Assembly (NCBI GenBank): GCA_034190875.2
Contig: CM067353.1
Coordinates: 31,337,750 to 31,401,749 of the forward strand
DNA from: Urechis unicinctus
Taxonomy: Eukaryota > Annelida > Polychaeta > Xenopneusta > Urechidae
DNA: 64,000 nt
Direction: 5' to 3'
Numbering within the stretch: position 1 is the first letter of the stretch; the number at the start of each line of letters is the position of its first letter. This document shows, piece by piece, positions 1 through 12,007 of this stretch. Under the pieces are notes generated by a model. The model did no database searches and was not told the origin of the DNA. It worked only from the letters and a program-made list of their open reading frames with translations. The translations under genes and the position numbers were made by a program.

Positions 1-1720
1 GCAGCAGCATCGGAATGCTGAAGACGTCGGCCATATTGCAATTCATATATTATCAGTGCAGTGCGCATTATGTATCATAAGAATGGTCTTGTAAATGTTT
101 CCGAGTGTCAAGCCTATGCAGCTTATGGTATGGCAGTTTTTGACAGCGTATTGCCATGAGCAAGTATATCTCTTACAAATACGTTTTCTTTCTTCACTGA
201 TTTATAAAAATCGCGTTGCACACCATACCTTGGTCCGCTTGTAGCAGAACGGTGTCACTTATTATTTTCGATGAACGACGCCGGACTATAATTCAGATGC
301 TTATAAATTGCAAGACGACGTCAGCCGCACGGCAGTTTCCGTTAAAATGGGGCTCTGTCATTTATAGCTTGTTCTATGCATACTGTCAAATAACATTGCT
401 AAATTCGCACTTTGTGTGACATGGAGTATTGCTCATCGCAGGTTGCTGCTGTTATGTAGCTTACTTCATTGTACCGAACGTTGTGACCTTCGACGCGATA
501 AAAGGAGGAAGCATGACTTTGTGGAATAAAGCATACTTGTGTTGAAGCCTATTGCGCATTCGCAGTGTTTTTCTATTCATCAGTCGGCGATCATTCACAT
601 TTACACATGCAACGTTACTTAGAGATATATAGTTAAACTTGAAAAAGCCACTGTTATGAGATCCTTGACTATTTTGAACTGGTATATTTTGATTGCCGTC
701 TGAACTTGGAATGAGTATAGAGATATCAAACTCGCACAGTTTCGCTGGATCGAGGCGTGCATTGCCTGGCAGCAACGCCTCTAGCCGCTGCAATGTAAAT
801 GCAAATTGTCACGCTTTGACTGCTTGGTCATGAGTGAAACATAAAGATTACTAATCAAGATAATAGTGTCAATTATTGGGAAAATATTTCCAACAATACT
901 TCGAGTAAAATTATCAAAGCGTTGGACCCTACGGCATTAATGAATTGTTGCAAACAGCCATGATTGATTGACAATAATTTGCCTACTAAAGTAAAAGCTT
1001 TGTTCTGTGATAAATATTACCTCGGCAAGCCATACTTGACAGCAAGCAGAGATCAATGGCGACCATTGTACAGCATGATGCGTAGGCCGCTGCTAACTTA
1101 CCTGTAAAACCCAGCAGAAATGACACATGCTGTACTTAAAGCTTACTTTTTGAGAAAACTACAGAAAATTTACAAAAGATTATATTAAGTGATAAGTTAA
1201 CAATGAAATGTGGTATCGAAGAGATGACGGATAAATTACGCGTTAACTTTACATTTTAATCCCGCTTTTACTTTGATTTGTTTGGAATCGGATATCCATC
1301 AAATTATATGATCAGATTTGCGCTGTCAATAAAAAGTGTCATAATTGTTATGACTAATGAACCACCATTTTCGATTTATAATTGATCGAATATTGTACGA
1401 AAAATGACCACGTAGAAATTCTTTTTCAAACTCAACTAATATTTTGATAAATCATGTCAATTATAAAAGTTTGATGTTTGATTCGGCTTCCAAACTTTAA
1501 AAAGTTTGGAGATTTTGATTACAAGAAATTCTATCGACTTGCTAGAATTTTCATAACAATGCATTATTTACAGTTGCATTCATACAAACAAGCTTACAAA
1601 TGCATTGCACTATCAGAATATGTAAAGTGTTCTAAAATCGACTTAGTATGCACCTACATATTGCGCGTTGAAATTGTGACATATTTGAAAACTTTGATGG
1701 TTTCGTAATTGGAGGTGACG
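1..1720. other. AT-rich non-coding stretch, nothing identified
   Basis: No repeat, RNA gene or convincing coding frame is visible here. The only open frames are short (67, 110 and 76 codons), carry no motif I recognise and have no neighbouring exon-like context. The segment lies outside the duplicated blocks, and I could not match it to any other part of the window. A TGACGTCA (CRE-like) octamer sits at 1716-1723, but it has no gene behind it. Confidence 0.5.
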
Positions 1721-1723
1721 TCA

Positions 1724-2290
1724 TCAACAACCATGAAATTTTAGGACGCGTCGTAGTCGTTCACGGAGAACATGTGCCTGAATTGTTATATCCATCGAAC
1801 ATAAGCATGTACATTGTGTTGACATTTGGATTGATACCATGATCTTTCGACCCAGGGCGACCCGGGGCGACCCAGGGCCCAGAGGGTCTATGGTGCAAGA
1901 AACAGTATAATTTCTATCCCGCCACACATGCTTTGTGGTACAACCACCTGCAAAACAACGGACGCGCATAGCCAGCAAGCTGGTTAGATGCCTGGTGCCT
2001 GACAACAGACTCCTCGGAGAAATACTTGTATCATGGTATGCCCACACCAAAACCAGTAGGAGTGCAGGTATTCGCACAAATGTAGACATATCCCAGATAA
2101 CACCATATGGGATCAAACTGTTTTTTAAGACTCCTGCTCTAGGATATGAACTTGAAATTAGGCAGTTGCACTTTTTATTGCAACACGAGCCCTTCGGGCC
2201 CTGGTTCGACAACGCAATCTATCGAGGCCATATATCGATATTTCTACGCAACTACATCCCCTTGTGTCCACATCTGGATTGAGAAAAGTT
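1724..2290. other. Compositionally distinct island with overlapping open frames on both strands
   Basis: This roughly 570 bp patch is visibly richer in G+C than its surroundings. It stays open over 162 codons on the minus strand (1724-2212, the longest frame in the window) and over 115 codons on the plus strand (1935-2282). The two overlap, so at most one can be real. Neither product shows a motif I recognise. The minus frame has one hydrophobic stretch (roughly residues 48-60, LLLVLVWAY). The likeliest readings are an exon relic, a fragment of a mobile element, or chance openness caused by base composition. No splice structure or start context favours either strand. Copy B has no equivalent because the patch lies upstream of the duplication. 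Confidence 0.3.
1848..1877. repeat. 10-bp tandem repeat, three units
   Basis: Three consecutive units of CGACCCRGGG differ only at one A/G position and are followed by a GGGCCC palindrome. The repeat is seen directly, inside the G+C-richer island. One plus-strand frame across it reads as a few Gly-X-Y-like residues, which is too short to call collagen. Confidence 0.9.
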
Positions 2291-2496
2291 CTGTGAAGGT
2301 GGTCGTTAGGAAAGTCTTCATATTCGGCAACGTGGCCGCCCACCAATGGCCGTACCTCGCCTACTTTGAAGTTAGATACTACCTTGTTGTATAGATTGGG
2401 GCGTATTTTATATCCATTTTTTGTTTCTATTCACGGGGATACCTGCTGCTCTACCTAATCTGTGTTGTCGCGAACTGTTGGACGTCCCGGTGTGTA

Positions 2497-2527
2497 CCCC
2501 CCCCCCCCCCCCCCCTCCCCTCCCCTC
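2497..2527. repeat. Poly-C tract (C19) followed by TCCCC units
   Basis: Nineteen consecutive C residues are followed by two TCCCC units. The minus strand is therefore a long G run that can form a quadruplex. Such tracts are length-unstable and often miscalled in assemblies, so the exact count is uncertain. Confidence 0.95.
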
Positions 2528-2529
2528 TA

Positions 2530-4868
2530 CCTCTGTGTTGAAGTCGCGGGTGCGTAGCAATTATACGAGGTTATTTCAATCAATCACTCCGTAGAAGAAT
2601 TGTGTGTATTCCATTGCATATATTTCGGTGCCGTGTGCTTGGAGTAGCAAAGAAAATAAGGGGAGCTTTTCCTGAAGAGTTACCCATACTTTCCTTGGTT
2701 GCGGAGACAATAGCACGTACTACATTATTTGCTGATCCGTCCTTGCCAGTAGTGCATAGTATGCTGCCTTTTTTCTGTACATACTCGGAGCTGCGGATAC
2801 CGTTGTGAAATAGGGGTAGACCAGATATGGGTCGTAGGTCAGGCGATGTAGTCGACCTTTGCTTTGTCTGGCACTAGGTTGCTTTGGTATGCGTTTACAA
2901 GAAGCATGTGGGAGGAGAGGCATGGTTGGCGCAGATATTGAGGCTTTGCATATGCCCCCATAGTGCGCCTCGTCTTGTAAGGAATATTGGCGTCAATAAT
3001 TAGAGACAACATAGTTGAGCATTGATTGAAGATGCCAATAAGTATGCAGGGCTGTTTGTTAGCCTCCGATTACCGATACTCTGCTGTCTTAAGATCGTGG
3101 ATGGGTGCATATGGTACAAACAGCCTATCACACGTTTATATTGCATATCATAGAACAATACGGAACTAATGACTTTGCCTCAATTTTTAAACTTTGTCGA
3201 GCTTTACTCTACCACTAGTAGCTCCCGAGGATCGAAATAATTTCGATTAATACCCCGCATTACATTTATCAGATAAGTATATGGGCCTTTTGAACCGACA
3301 GCAATCTCAGGCACCCAAACAAATGGGCACGTTACTTATGGCCTGTACTTTATGGAGCCATTTAATACTAGAAGAAATGTTATTGATCTCTCCCAAGTGT
3401 GTGGTTTTGTTCAGGTGAAATGATTGAGGCCAATCCCACAGATATTGTGCTATTGAATCCTCTGTGATTGTGTAGCAATCAATTGCAGAATAAAGCACTT
3501 TAGGTCGACATGTCGCTATAGGGCCCAAAACATCCATTCTGATTCATCAGTCTGAGGGCTACCTATATTAAGAGGGATGTACTTGCAACGACGAAAATTG
3601 CTCGCTACACACGCCTATATATTTGCCGCTATGTTCTAAGAATTTACACCAGCCCCCGCATTTAGAGGCAAAATCGAACACCAAATTATTGCCGATGTGC
3701 TGGGCCAGCTGGCAGATAACTCCAAATCCACAAGCAATGTCTAACGTATAACGATAAGCAAGACGAGAGAACATTTCGTCAATAGTGCTAAAATGCTTTA
3801 TTCCAATATCTATATTTTTGGGCAATGCAGGACCTGTAGTCCAGTATCACCATTAAAGCCACTAAATTCTTGCTACCAGGAGCTTTCTTCCGGTCTGCAT
3901 TAATAACCCTGATATGAGCGGGTACATTGCATTTCGTTGTTTCTATTATAACATGTCCTTACCACTGATTTTGGTTTTATGCATCGTACACTGGTGTGTC
4001 GTAATATAAGCAAGCATCGGCATGTGATGGTGATAACACCAGTCTTTGGAAAAGCTTATTGTAAGACTTCAATCTTTGCGACACCTTGCATAACAATAAT
4101 GTCCAGCTGCCGCACCTCTTTGGTAGTAAAAACTAGTGGTTCCCCCGTTTTGGTTTAGGTCGCCACATGCAGTGGTGCATACTACATTGAATGCCGTTTT
4201 AGGGATCATTGCCTAATTACGTATATGCGATAGCCGAGACCACTGACGGCACTCTGCCAGAACCCCTCAACTCCACGCAACGATCGCATGGAGCGATATT
4301 TGAAGATTTTCCGGAAGTCTTTGGCCGCTGCTCAAGACGAATCCTCACAGTGAACCCAGACAATAACAACGGAGACAGTATCGCTTGACTGCTGATGCAT
4401 ATCACAACACCACGTCATGACTCGATTCGGGTCTTGACCTCGGCGTTGATTGGTCAATCGAATATCAGCATAGATTTCGGCTTATGAGTAGTTTCACAAA
4501 TTGTATCGGTACAACATGTTGTTGTAGCCTCAGGGGCGAGTATTGTAGTGAAACCCATAGAACTTCGGTTAGGCACAGAGGCCAAAGAATCAGAATTCAC
4601 TTACTGTGAGTAATGTAAACAGTGTAGCATATAGTGTGCGTTGACGCAACATGGCTGACCAATTATTTTAATTGTAGCTATGATATTTTCACATTTGCAT
4701 CCATGTTCTCAGACTCGTTTGTCAAGAATTTTATTGCCCCTTTCATACAGTGAGTTCAATATCAACCTTATGCAGAACATTTTCTTAGTCCGGCTGCAAA
4801 CGTAAACAACATCAAATTAATTGCACAACGGTGTCATTTAAGCATTAATAAGTAATATGGTGAACAAC
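2530..4868. other. Unique non-coding stretch, nothing identified
   Basis: The open frames here are 60-85 codons with no recognisable motif. I saw no tandem repeat, inverted repeat or element end, and no match in copy B or the spacer. The left edge of duplicated block A is placed at about 4.87 kb because a short similarity (GAGAAAGGTAG at 4876 against AAGAAAGGTAA near 40,567) is the most distal one I could trace. Confidence 0.45.
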
Positions 4869-5926
4869 GGTCCATTGAGAAAGGTAGTTTTCACCGAGTG
4901 TACGACCAAATCCTCACAAAAGTGGCAACCCAAGCCATCTGATGTTAAAATGTATGACGTGTCATCGATCCTGAACTCAACGCCGAGACACGCAATACTA
5001 TACGGCAAACATACAAACATTACAAACGCTCAACAATAAACGACATAACATTTCCTCAATAGTGCTGTAGTGCGTGTAACGATACCCAACCCGTTCAGTG
5101 CAGGATAGAAATTTTGCTGCCAAATCCAGAGATCAGAACTTCAAGGGTTATTCATTATCATCATATTTAATTAGCAGATTGCCCATGAAATTACGTGCTG
5201 CAGTTTCTACATTCCAGATCGATTCAGTCAAGTGCAATAATTTTTGTTTACATTTTCTTACATATCTGTGCAAGCAAAAATCAGGTAAGCAATGGTAAGA
5301 GAAAAAACGATCGTAAGTGCCTGCGTTGATATCTGCATTTTGCTTTTTATTCCGTGTAAGATACCGATAGGTAACTGACAATATAAGTTGGTTATTTTTG
5401 TGATGGTATACCGTACAGTAAGCCTCAGATCTCCTCAATTAATGCCACTGCATGCGTCTGGGTTATGATATACGTATCGGTAATCGGGAGTGACTTTTCT
5501 GCATGGTTGACTGCATACAATAATCTGCTCCTCAACCACACCTCTAGAACATGGGCACAATTAACAGAGATTTGTCTATTGGGACATAAGAATATAGATA
5601 ATTGCGTTGATGTCTGTTCTCTCTCATAGCATACTTGTATGGATAAAGCTGCTACTTATAGCCCATAACACATGGTGCTATTCAGGTTGACTTTGATCTA
5701 TCTAAAATACTTAACGCATCAAATGGCGCACTGATTGACAGCCATCCTCGGGGGGCACCTCAGCAACAATCAGTTGTTAATGTTTCTACCCGAAATAGTG
5801 CATGATTCAGTGTCTAATTGTAGACCAGTACAATGACACATCTCTCTCCGCTCCACAAATCCCCAACTGACATCGCAACACATGAATATATCGTCCAAAC
5901 CTGCGCGTTTGATCATCAACAACCAC

Positions 5927-5944
5927 ATAAATGACGTCATTTAT
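5927..5944. repeat. 18-bp perfect palindrome with CRE core
   Basis: The sequence ATAAATGACGTCATTTAT is its own reverse complement and contains TGACGTCA, the consensus site of CREB/ATF bZIP proteins. It lies in a stretch of about 80 bp (roughly 5885-5970) that copy B lacks, because B runs directly from the CGCAACACA motif to the CAGCTG motif. No coding frame follows it, so a promoter role is unproven. Confidence 0.6.
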
Positions 5945-8897
5945 ATGATAAAAACATACGTTTGCCCAGCTGTTTCAATTTGGACGAATAAATGAGGACT
6001 GTGGGAATCAATCATTATGTTCCGACAAAGAACTTACAGTAACAGCCACAATAAATCTGTCTTTATGAGCGCTCCGTGGCCTATACGACCCCAGCGTCAC
6101 AAATGTCGCTTGACGCATCTAATAACGACGATTTCACTGCTATAGAAAGCTGCCTTTATATTAAGTTAATTGTGTAGCTAATGACAAAAAAGTCTGCAAA
6201 AAGGTATGATGCATCTGTTAGGGTAGTGCAGAATATATATGGCGTTGCTTCTGGTTGCAAAGGAGCGATAACAGCTGACGTGCTTCTTGGATGTGTTACT
6301 TGCTCTTTCGTCGTTATAGTCAATAATTCTAAGAGTCTGTCTATTGGAAACCGTTGTTTGTCACCAACAGGGTTGGTTAAATGTCACGGCTTGCAAGGTT
6401 ATTTAGCTGCAATGACCACGATACACCGTCAACAATATTGCATAATACATTAACATTTAGTTTAGGCGTGCTTTGTAAGCTAATTTTCTTGCTGCTACAG
6501 AGCCCTTTTTATTGTGGTTTTTGTTAGGTTTTATTAGCCAGCGTAATGTACGCTGGTTATGTAAGTAATAGATCGGGATCAGTCCAGATAGAACCGTCTC
6601 CACTGATATCGATAAGACATCTATGCTCAATACAGATGCTAATTGTACACTAAACATTAGAAAGTAGACCACCGCAATACACATCATATTGCATCGGTAC
6701 ATTAACAAGTAGCACGTTTCGCGGCAGAGTTCATTATCTGCAAGGCATCACAAATTGCTGCGTTTTCTTTTATCCTCTGTTCAGCATAATTTTTAACCAG
6801 ACCAAGGGTGCGAGACCACGCGCGTTCTTTTAGTTAATTCATGTTGTATGCGATATCTCACTCCATGTTGATCGTCGGTTCTTTCTCGGTTAATGTAAGA
6901 TATACGATAATTATCCAGATTAGGACGGCGTGATAGGTACATTGAAAGGTTTATTTGCAAATTTTACGTTGGGTTAAGAAACTCCTGATGGCCCTAATTG
7001 CAAATTAACTTTAAAGCCTACCATCACGTCGGCAGCATTTAAAGAAACTGCTTCGCTATAAGAAATATATATTATCTGCCCTTACATTATGATCCGGGTT
7101 TGTTTGCTATAGAAATTATCACATCTAGCACAATGACGACTACAAGGATTTTCTTCACTGTATAAGGGGGATTGCAACACATATTACCGTTTCTGGTCGG
7201 GATTTACAAAAATGAGTATTTCCGAATGGCAACTGTCGCTAGTTATACATCTTCTGGTTATATTACCGACACCAGTGGCTCCTGTGATGCAATGGCAGCG
7301 ATGAACAATACCTTTAACGACAAAGCTTTATAAGTTGCACATTTTTGATTGACACGAATATAATATGTCTTGTACAACTATGTGAAATAAGTCAACCTAT
7401 AAGGAAACGCTCTAATGTGCTGCAGTACTAATGGAAACCATCTCACCGAGAGTTATAAGTTAAATGATTTAGTTTGTATATAGCGCAGCATTAAATTGTT
7501 GAATAACCCATTTGACACAATAGTTTGATCATTTCAAGATTCTCCGATTCAATCTTACAAATCGCGCTTCAATATTCAATTACCCTGCAATAATTCTATA
7601 CCTCTATCATGATGTTATATTTTTTATGTTGGAAAACATTGGTTTGATTCGAGAGTAATATGCAATGGAAAACCACTTTGGCGACACCCTAATTCTGTTT
7701 AGTGTCAATACATTCCAGTTTTGTTATTATGTGATATCTATGATTAGAGGCGTCATATCATTTGCCAATCACAGAGACCAGCATTGCGTTTATACCTGCA
7801 TGCATACACGCTATTTTATTGCATCGGCACGCTACACAGCCACGCAATCGACGAGTACCTGTTACAGAATAAAGCTAGAGTTATGACGTCGGATGTGCAG
7901 TAGCAGCTTGAGTTGCAGGAGTAGGTAGTTTACGACGCTGGCAGAATTATACCGTACCAACTACCTGTAACGATTGGCTCATTTAATTCATCGTGGTTAT
8001 TGTGGATTTTTGAAAAGCATAACACTTTCCTAAAAAGGTTTGTCAGTGATGCACAGTGTCAATACAGATAGCGGCATAACGAACCACGGATTACAATGCA
8101 GGTTAATGGCGGAGTTATTTTTATTGATCCAGTGTGTTTTTAAACATAAGCAGTTGGGCCTTGATGATACCATGCCATATTATAACCCACCCGCGGTTAT
8201 CAGTAAAGATTACAGCGGGATCACACGTGTTTTGACTATATCGGCAATACGCCTCCAACCAACATATTGCATGGTCTCGCCAACCACGAAATATATTCGA
8301 TCCTTATGCCCTTTATCTAGTGGCACTTGATTATTGGCTTATTGGATTTGATATAATGGATACAATATTACGAAACATTTGATGGAAATGCACTGCATGT
8401 TCCATGATTGCTACTAATTGCTATTTGGGGGATATTCAGAAAGCCTCTAACAAAGCAGGTAGTTGTATTGGCCAAACTGCATGTCAGTCTGACAGCCAAG
8501 TACAATGCTTGAATAAGGGTTTGCAGGGAATTATTTCCCACTCATTTGAAGTTCAAAAGACCCGTGGCCTTGAATACATCAACATGTTGAGGCTCATTTT
8601 GCTGCGCTATATTGCTAAGGCCATCTATAAAGGCGCTCTGAAGAAGGTAATTTAGGTAGCGTTTGGCTAAGGAAGAGGGCGCTCCTCGCAATGACGCACA
8701 ACGCACATAACGTTCACATAGCACATGTTATACACCCCCCCCCCACCTGTGACATCAAGGTCCTCTTTTCAGAAGATGCTAAAAATAAACGTAGCCTCAT
8801 GCAAGCTAATAAAACGAGCAAGTGTGTTCCATCATCGCTGTCAGAAGCGATGTTGACCCGATAACCGATGGGACTATATAGATCATAGATCAGAGGT

Positions 8898-9021
<124 letters not shown>

Positions 9022-9058
9022 AGCATATAGGATATATATAATACATGGTCCCTAATCC

Positions 9059-9347
9059 ATTAGCCAGATCATGTGGGAGATCCTAGATGCAGACACAGTT
9101 TCTCCCTAATACATAACGTTCAGCCAGATCATGTTATATATATATATATATATATATATATCGCATATGATGCAGACACATATATATGTATATATCCCTC
9201 ATATATATATATGTGTCACTAGTCTGCAACATATATATATATATAGCATAGAGGAGAACACATGACTAATACATTAGCCAGATCATGTTGGCGATCGCAT
9301 ATGATGCAGACACAGTTCTCCCTCATTTGTGTCACTAGTCTGCAACA
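9059..9347. repeat. Three broken copies of a ~75-110 bp unit interleaved with TA tracts
   Basis: A unit containing AGCCAGATCATGT, GATGCAGACACA and CTCCCTMAT occurs at about 9059-9110, 9121-9230 and 9272-9347. TA runs have been inserted within or between the units. Copies two and three also share GTGTCACTAGTCTGCAAC. Copy B has this unit once, at about 46,743-46,825. The triplication and the TA growth therefore look specific to copy A. Confidence 0.8.
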
Positions 9348-10207
9348 CTGACTCGCTGTCGATGATTTCATAACATTAGGTCATAGTTTGACCGGTTAAA
9401 CCAACAATTTAGTTGTTGAATATTGCCAAAGAAATATATGCATTGACAACATTTCTGCGCCAGCTTAATAATTACGGTACGCGTTAGCAAGCAGAGCTTT
9501 ATTGACCGCGTTCATTTTGCCAAAGCATGAGCCACTGAAACAAAAAGATAAACTGCCTGACAGGCCAGCAATATTACCGCTGAACGCATTATGTGGACCA
9601 TTCAAGCTCTCTATGCAAAATTCATGTGAAGGTTTGGCAATCAGAAAGTTCATCTTTTATGTAAGAATGACTGCTCGCACATGATACCACGTTTTTATTT
9701 GGCTTGTGTGTACCTCATTGTGAACAACAACAACCAGCGCACAGAAAGAAAGGCACTTTTGAAACACAGATGTCAGCAAGTAGCACTTAAACGTAGCAGA
9801 TATAAAAAGTTCATATTGAAAACAGCTTTTCTGTTGGAGCCTGTATGCAAATTGCCATATTCTCGCAATCAGCAAAACTTTATAACAGAAAAAAAAATAT
9901 GGGCTGGTAGATGCCGCAACATATTTCTGCAGAGAAAATTGAAGCATTCCCGAAGCGGAAATATATAATCACTGTTTTCAAGGGTAGCTTTTGTAGCGAT
10001 GTGGAATAATTGCGTGTGGCTTCTCCCATCTCAAATTTATATTATAGTCGAACGTTCAAATTGTTTGGAAGTGGCATGTCCTTGGTTATCTACCCTTTGC
10101 ACATGCCTAAAATAAGGCTGACAGCGCATATTTCACCTGCGTTTCACGGTCCGTATTCGATATTTTTTTCCCAATTACCAGTTCTCAAGCAGTATCTAAC
10201 GGGTAAC

Positions 10208-10305
10208 ATAACACGGCACTGACTGACACCGGCAGAATACTACAAGTCACGGGTAACATAACATGGGATCGACTGACACCAGCAGGATTGTAAAGTCAAG
10301 AGTAA
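10208..10305. repeat. 50-bp minisatellite, two units (copy A)
   Basis: Two units with a period of exactly 50 bp, each containing a GACTGACACC core and a GGGTAACATAACA-like junction. The orthologous array in copy B (47,491-47,690) has four units. The unit number changed after the duplication. Confidence 0.9.
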
Positions 10306-11591
10306 CATTCCGAACGCAGATCGGACGCCGCTTGTCCAGCGTCATATAATGATGTGCCTTGTGATGCCCCTAGTGTTTCTAACGTAAAGCATGAGGTTTC
10401 CTGGAGCGAAATGACGGGCTTGACATGGTTTCCTCTGCGCACGACAAAGGCTTCCCCCTCCTGCATCGTATATACAAACGTTTTTATAAACTTCTACTAT
10501 GGCATAATAGGCCACATTAAGAAATCATTGCGCTTAATATCCCTGGTAATTACATAATTAATTATACGCTTAATATCATGGTATGATGAATGAGGTCTAA
10601 ACAGAGCATAATTAAACGTTTGAAAAACCAAAACGAGTCGTATGACTATTGAGTTGCGGCATCATTCATGTCATATAAACTTCTATAGAACGGCAGATAA
10701 GCATTTAGCATATGAAAGCAACAAGGCGAGCCGCAACCTTAACCGGTAAGGCTCTTAACGTTCAACGCGTGCAGAATCCAAACAGATAGCAAAACAGGTC
10801 AAAGTTTTAGCTCCATTAAATTATCCACGAGTGTTTGAGTGTAGAAAAGAGCTAGAAAAGATCCCATTCGCTTTATCATTTGCTTATTTGTGCTGGCATT
10901 GTGGATACAGTGGCAAAGGGTATATGATAGCCGTTCTGCACTAATCGCATATAACATATGCGCACACAACGCACAAACTATAAAGCAAAGCTTAGAAGGA
11001 GTGGTAAGCAAGGAACATTACGAGGCATTGTTATTGTATAACGTTTACAGCTAACAGCGTCCACTACAATTGATTTATAGCATCTCTCATATTTTGTGAC
11101 AATTTCTGTAGCAATATGAGCCGCAATTACCAGTAGCATTCATATATCCCCATATCAATCTAAAGCGAGATCCTATATGTGATATTTAAGGCATCCTGTA
11201 GGTTATAAACCAGTCTCGTGAAGCTTGCTAGCTCGTCAATGTACCTTCCTAGACGTTGACCTGTGTAATACGGACATGATATGCAATACAGATTGTACGT
11301 AAGGTAGACGAGACACCCACATGGAGATTCGATATGTGGTCTATATCTTGCGCTGAAGCTCGCGCCTCAGTGAGAAGTATTACAACTAATACAAACATCA
11401 GACACCTGATAACAGTGACAATTCCGTTAGTCGCCAGGATCTTCCAACAAGCAAAGCAAATTCACAAGCCGACACTGTTGGGCAAATTATAGATTAGTAA
11501 AAAGCACAATGCTCTTCGCGGATCATATCCTAGATAAGATATGACGGCCCCTTTTATGAATATGCAAAGCTATTCACCTACTGTTGCAAAA

Positions 11592-11592
<1 letters not shown>

Positions 11593-11632
<40 letters not shown>

Positions 11633-11726
11633 TATATATATATATATATAGAGATAGAGATATATAGATATATAGATATATATATATATATAGGGATATA
11701 TATATGATATATATATATATATAAAC

Positions 11727-11764
<38 letters not shown>

Positions 11765-11943
11765 GTACTTATACATATATATATACATATATGTATATAT
11801 ATATACGTATATATATATATATATATTTACATATATACATATATATATTTATATTCATGTATAGAAATATATATTTATATTTATATTTATATATAAATAT
11901 ATACATATGTATATATTTATATATATATATATATTATTTATAT

Positions 11944-12005
<62 letters not shown>
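11593..12005. repeat. Compound (TA)n microsatellite, ~410 bp
   Basis: About 410 bp of almost pure A/T, mainly TATATA with GAGA, TATTTA and ACATATA interruptions. The tyrosine- and isoleucine-rich open frames over it are artefacts of the repeat. It lies in the A-only segment, so copy B offers no comparison. Confidence 0.97.

Positions 12006-12007
<2 letters not shown>

Noticed and set aside
6181-6453. 90-codon plus frame starting MTKKSAKRYDASVR, recurring in copy B at 42,729-42,995
   Set aside because: By hand, most base differences between the copies change the amino acid and only about three are silent, and the 3' part is deleted in B. That is the pattern of non-coding duplicated DNA.
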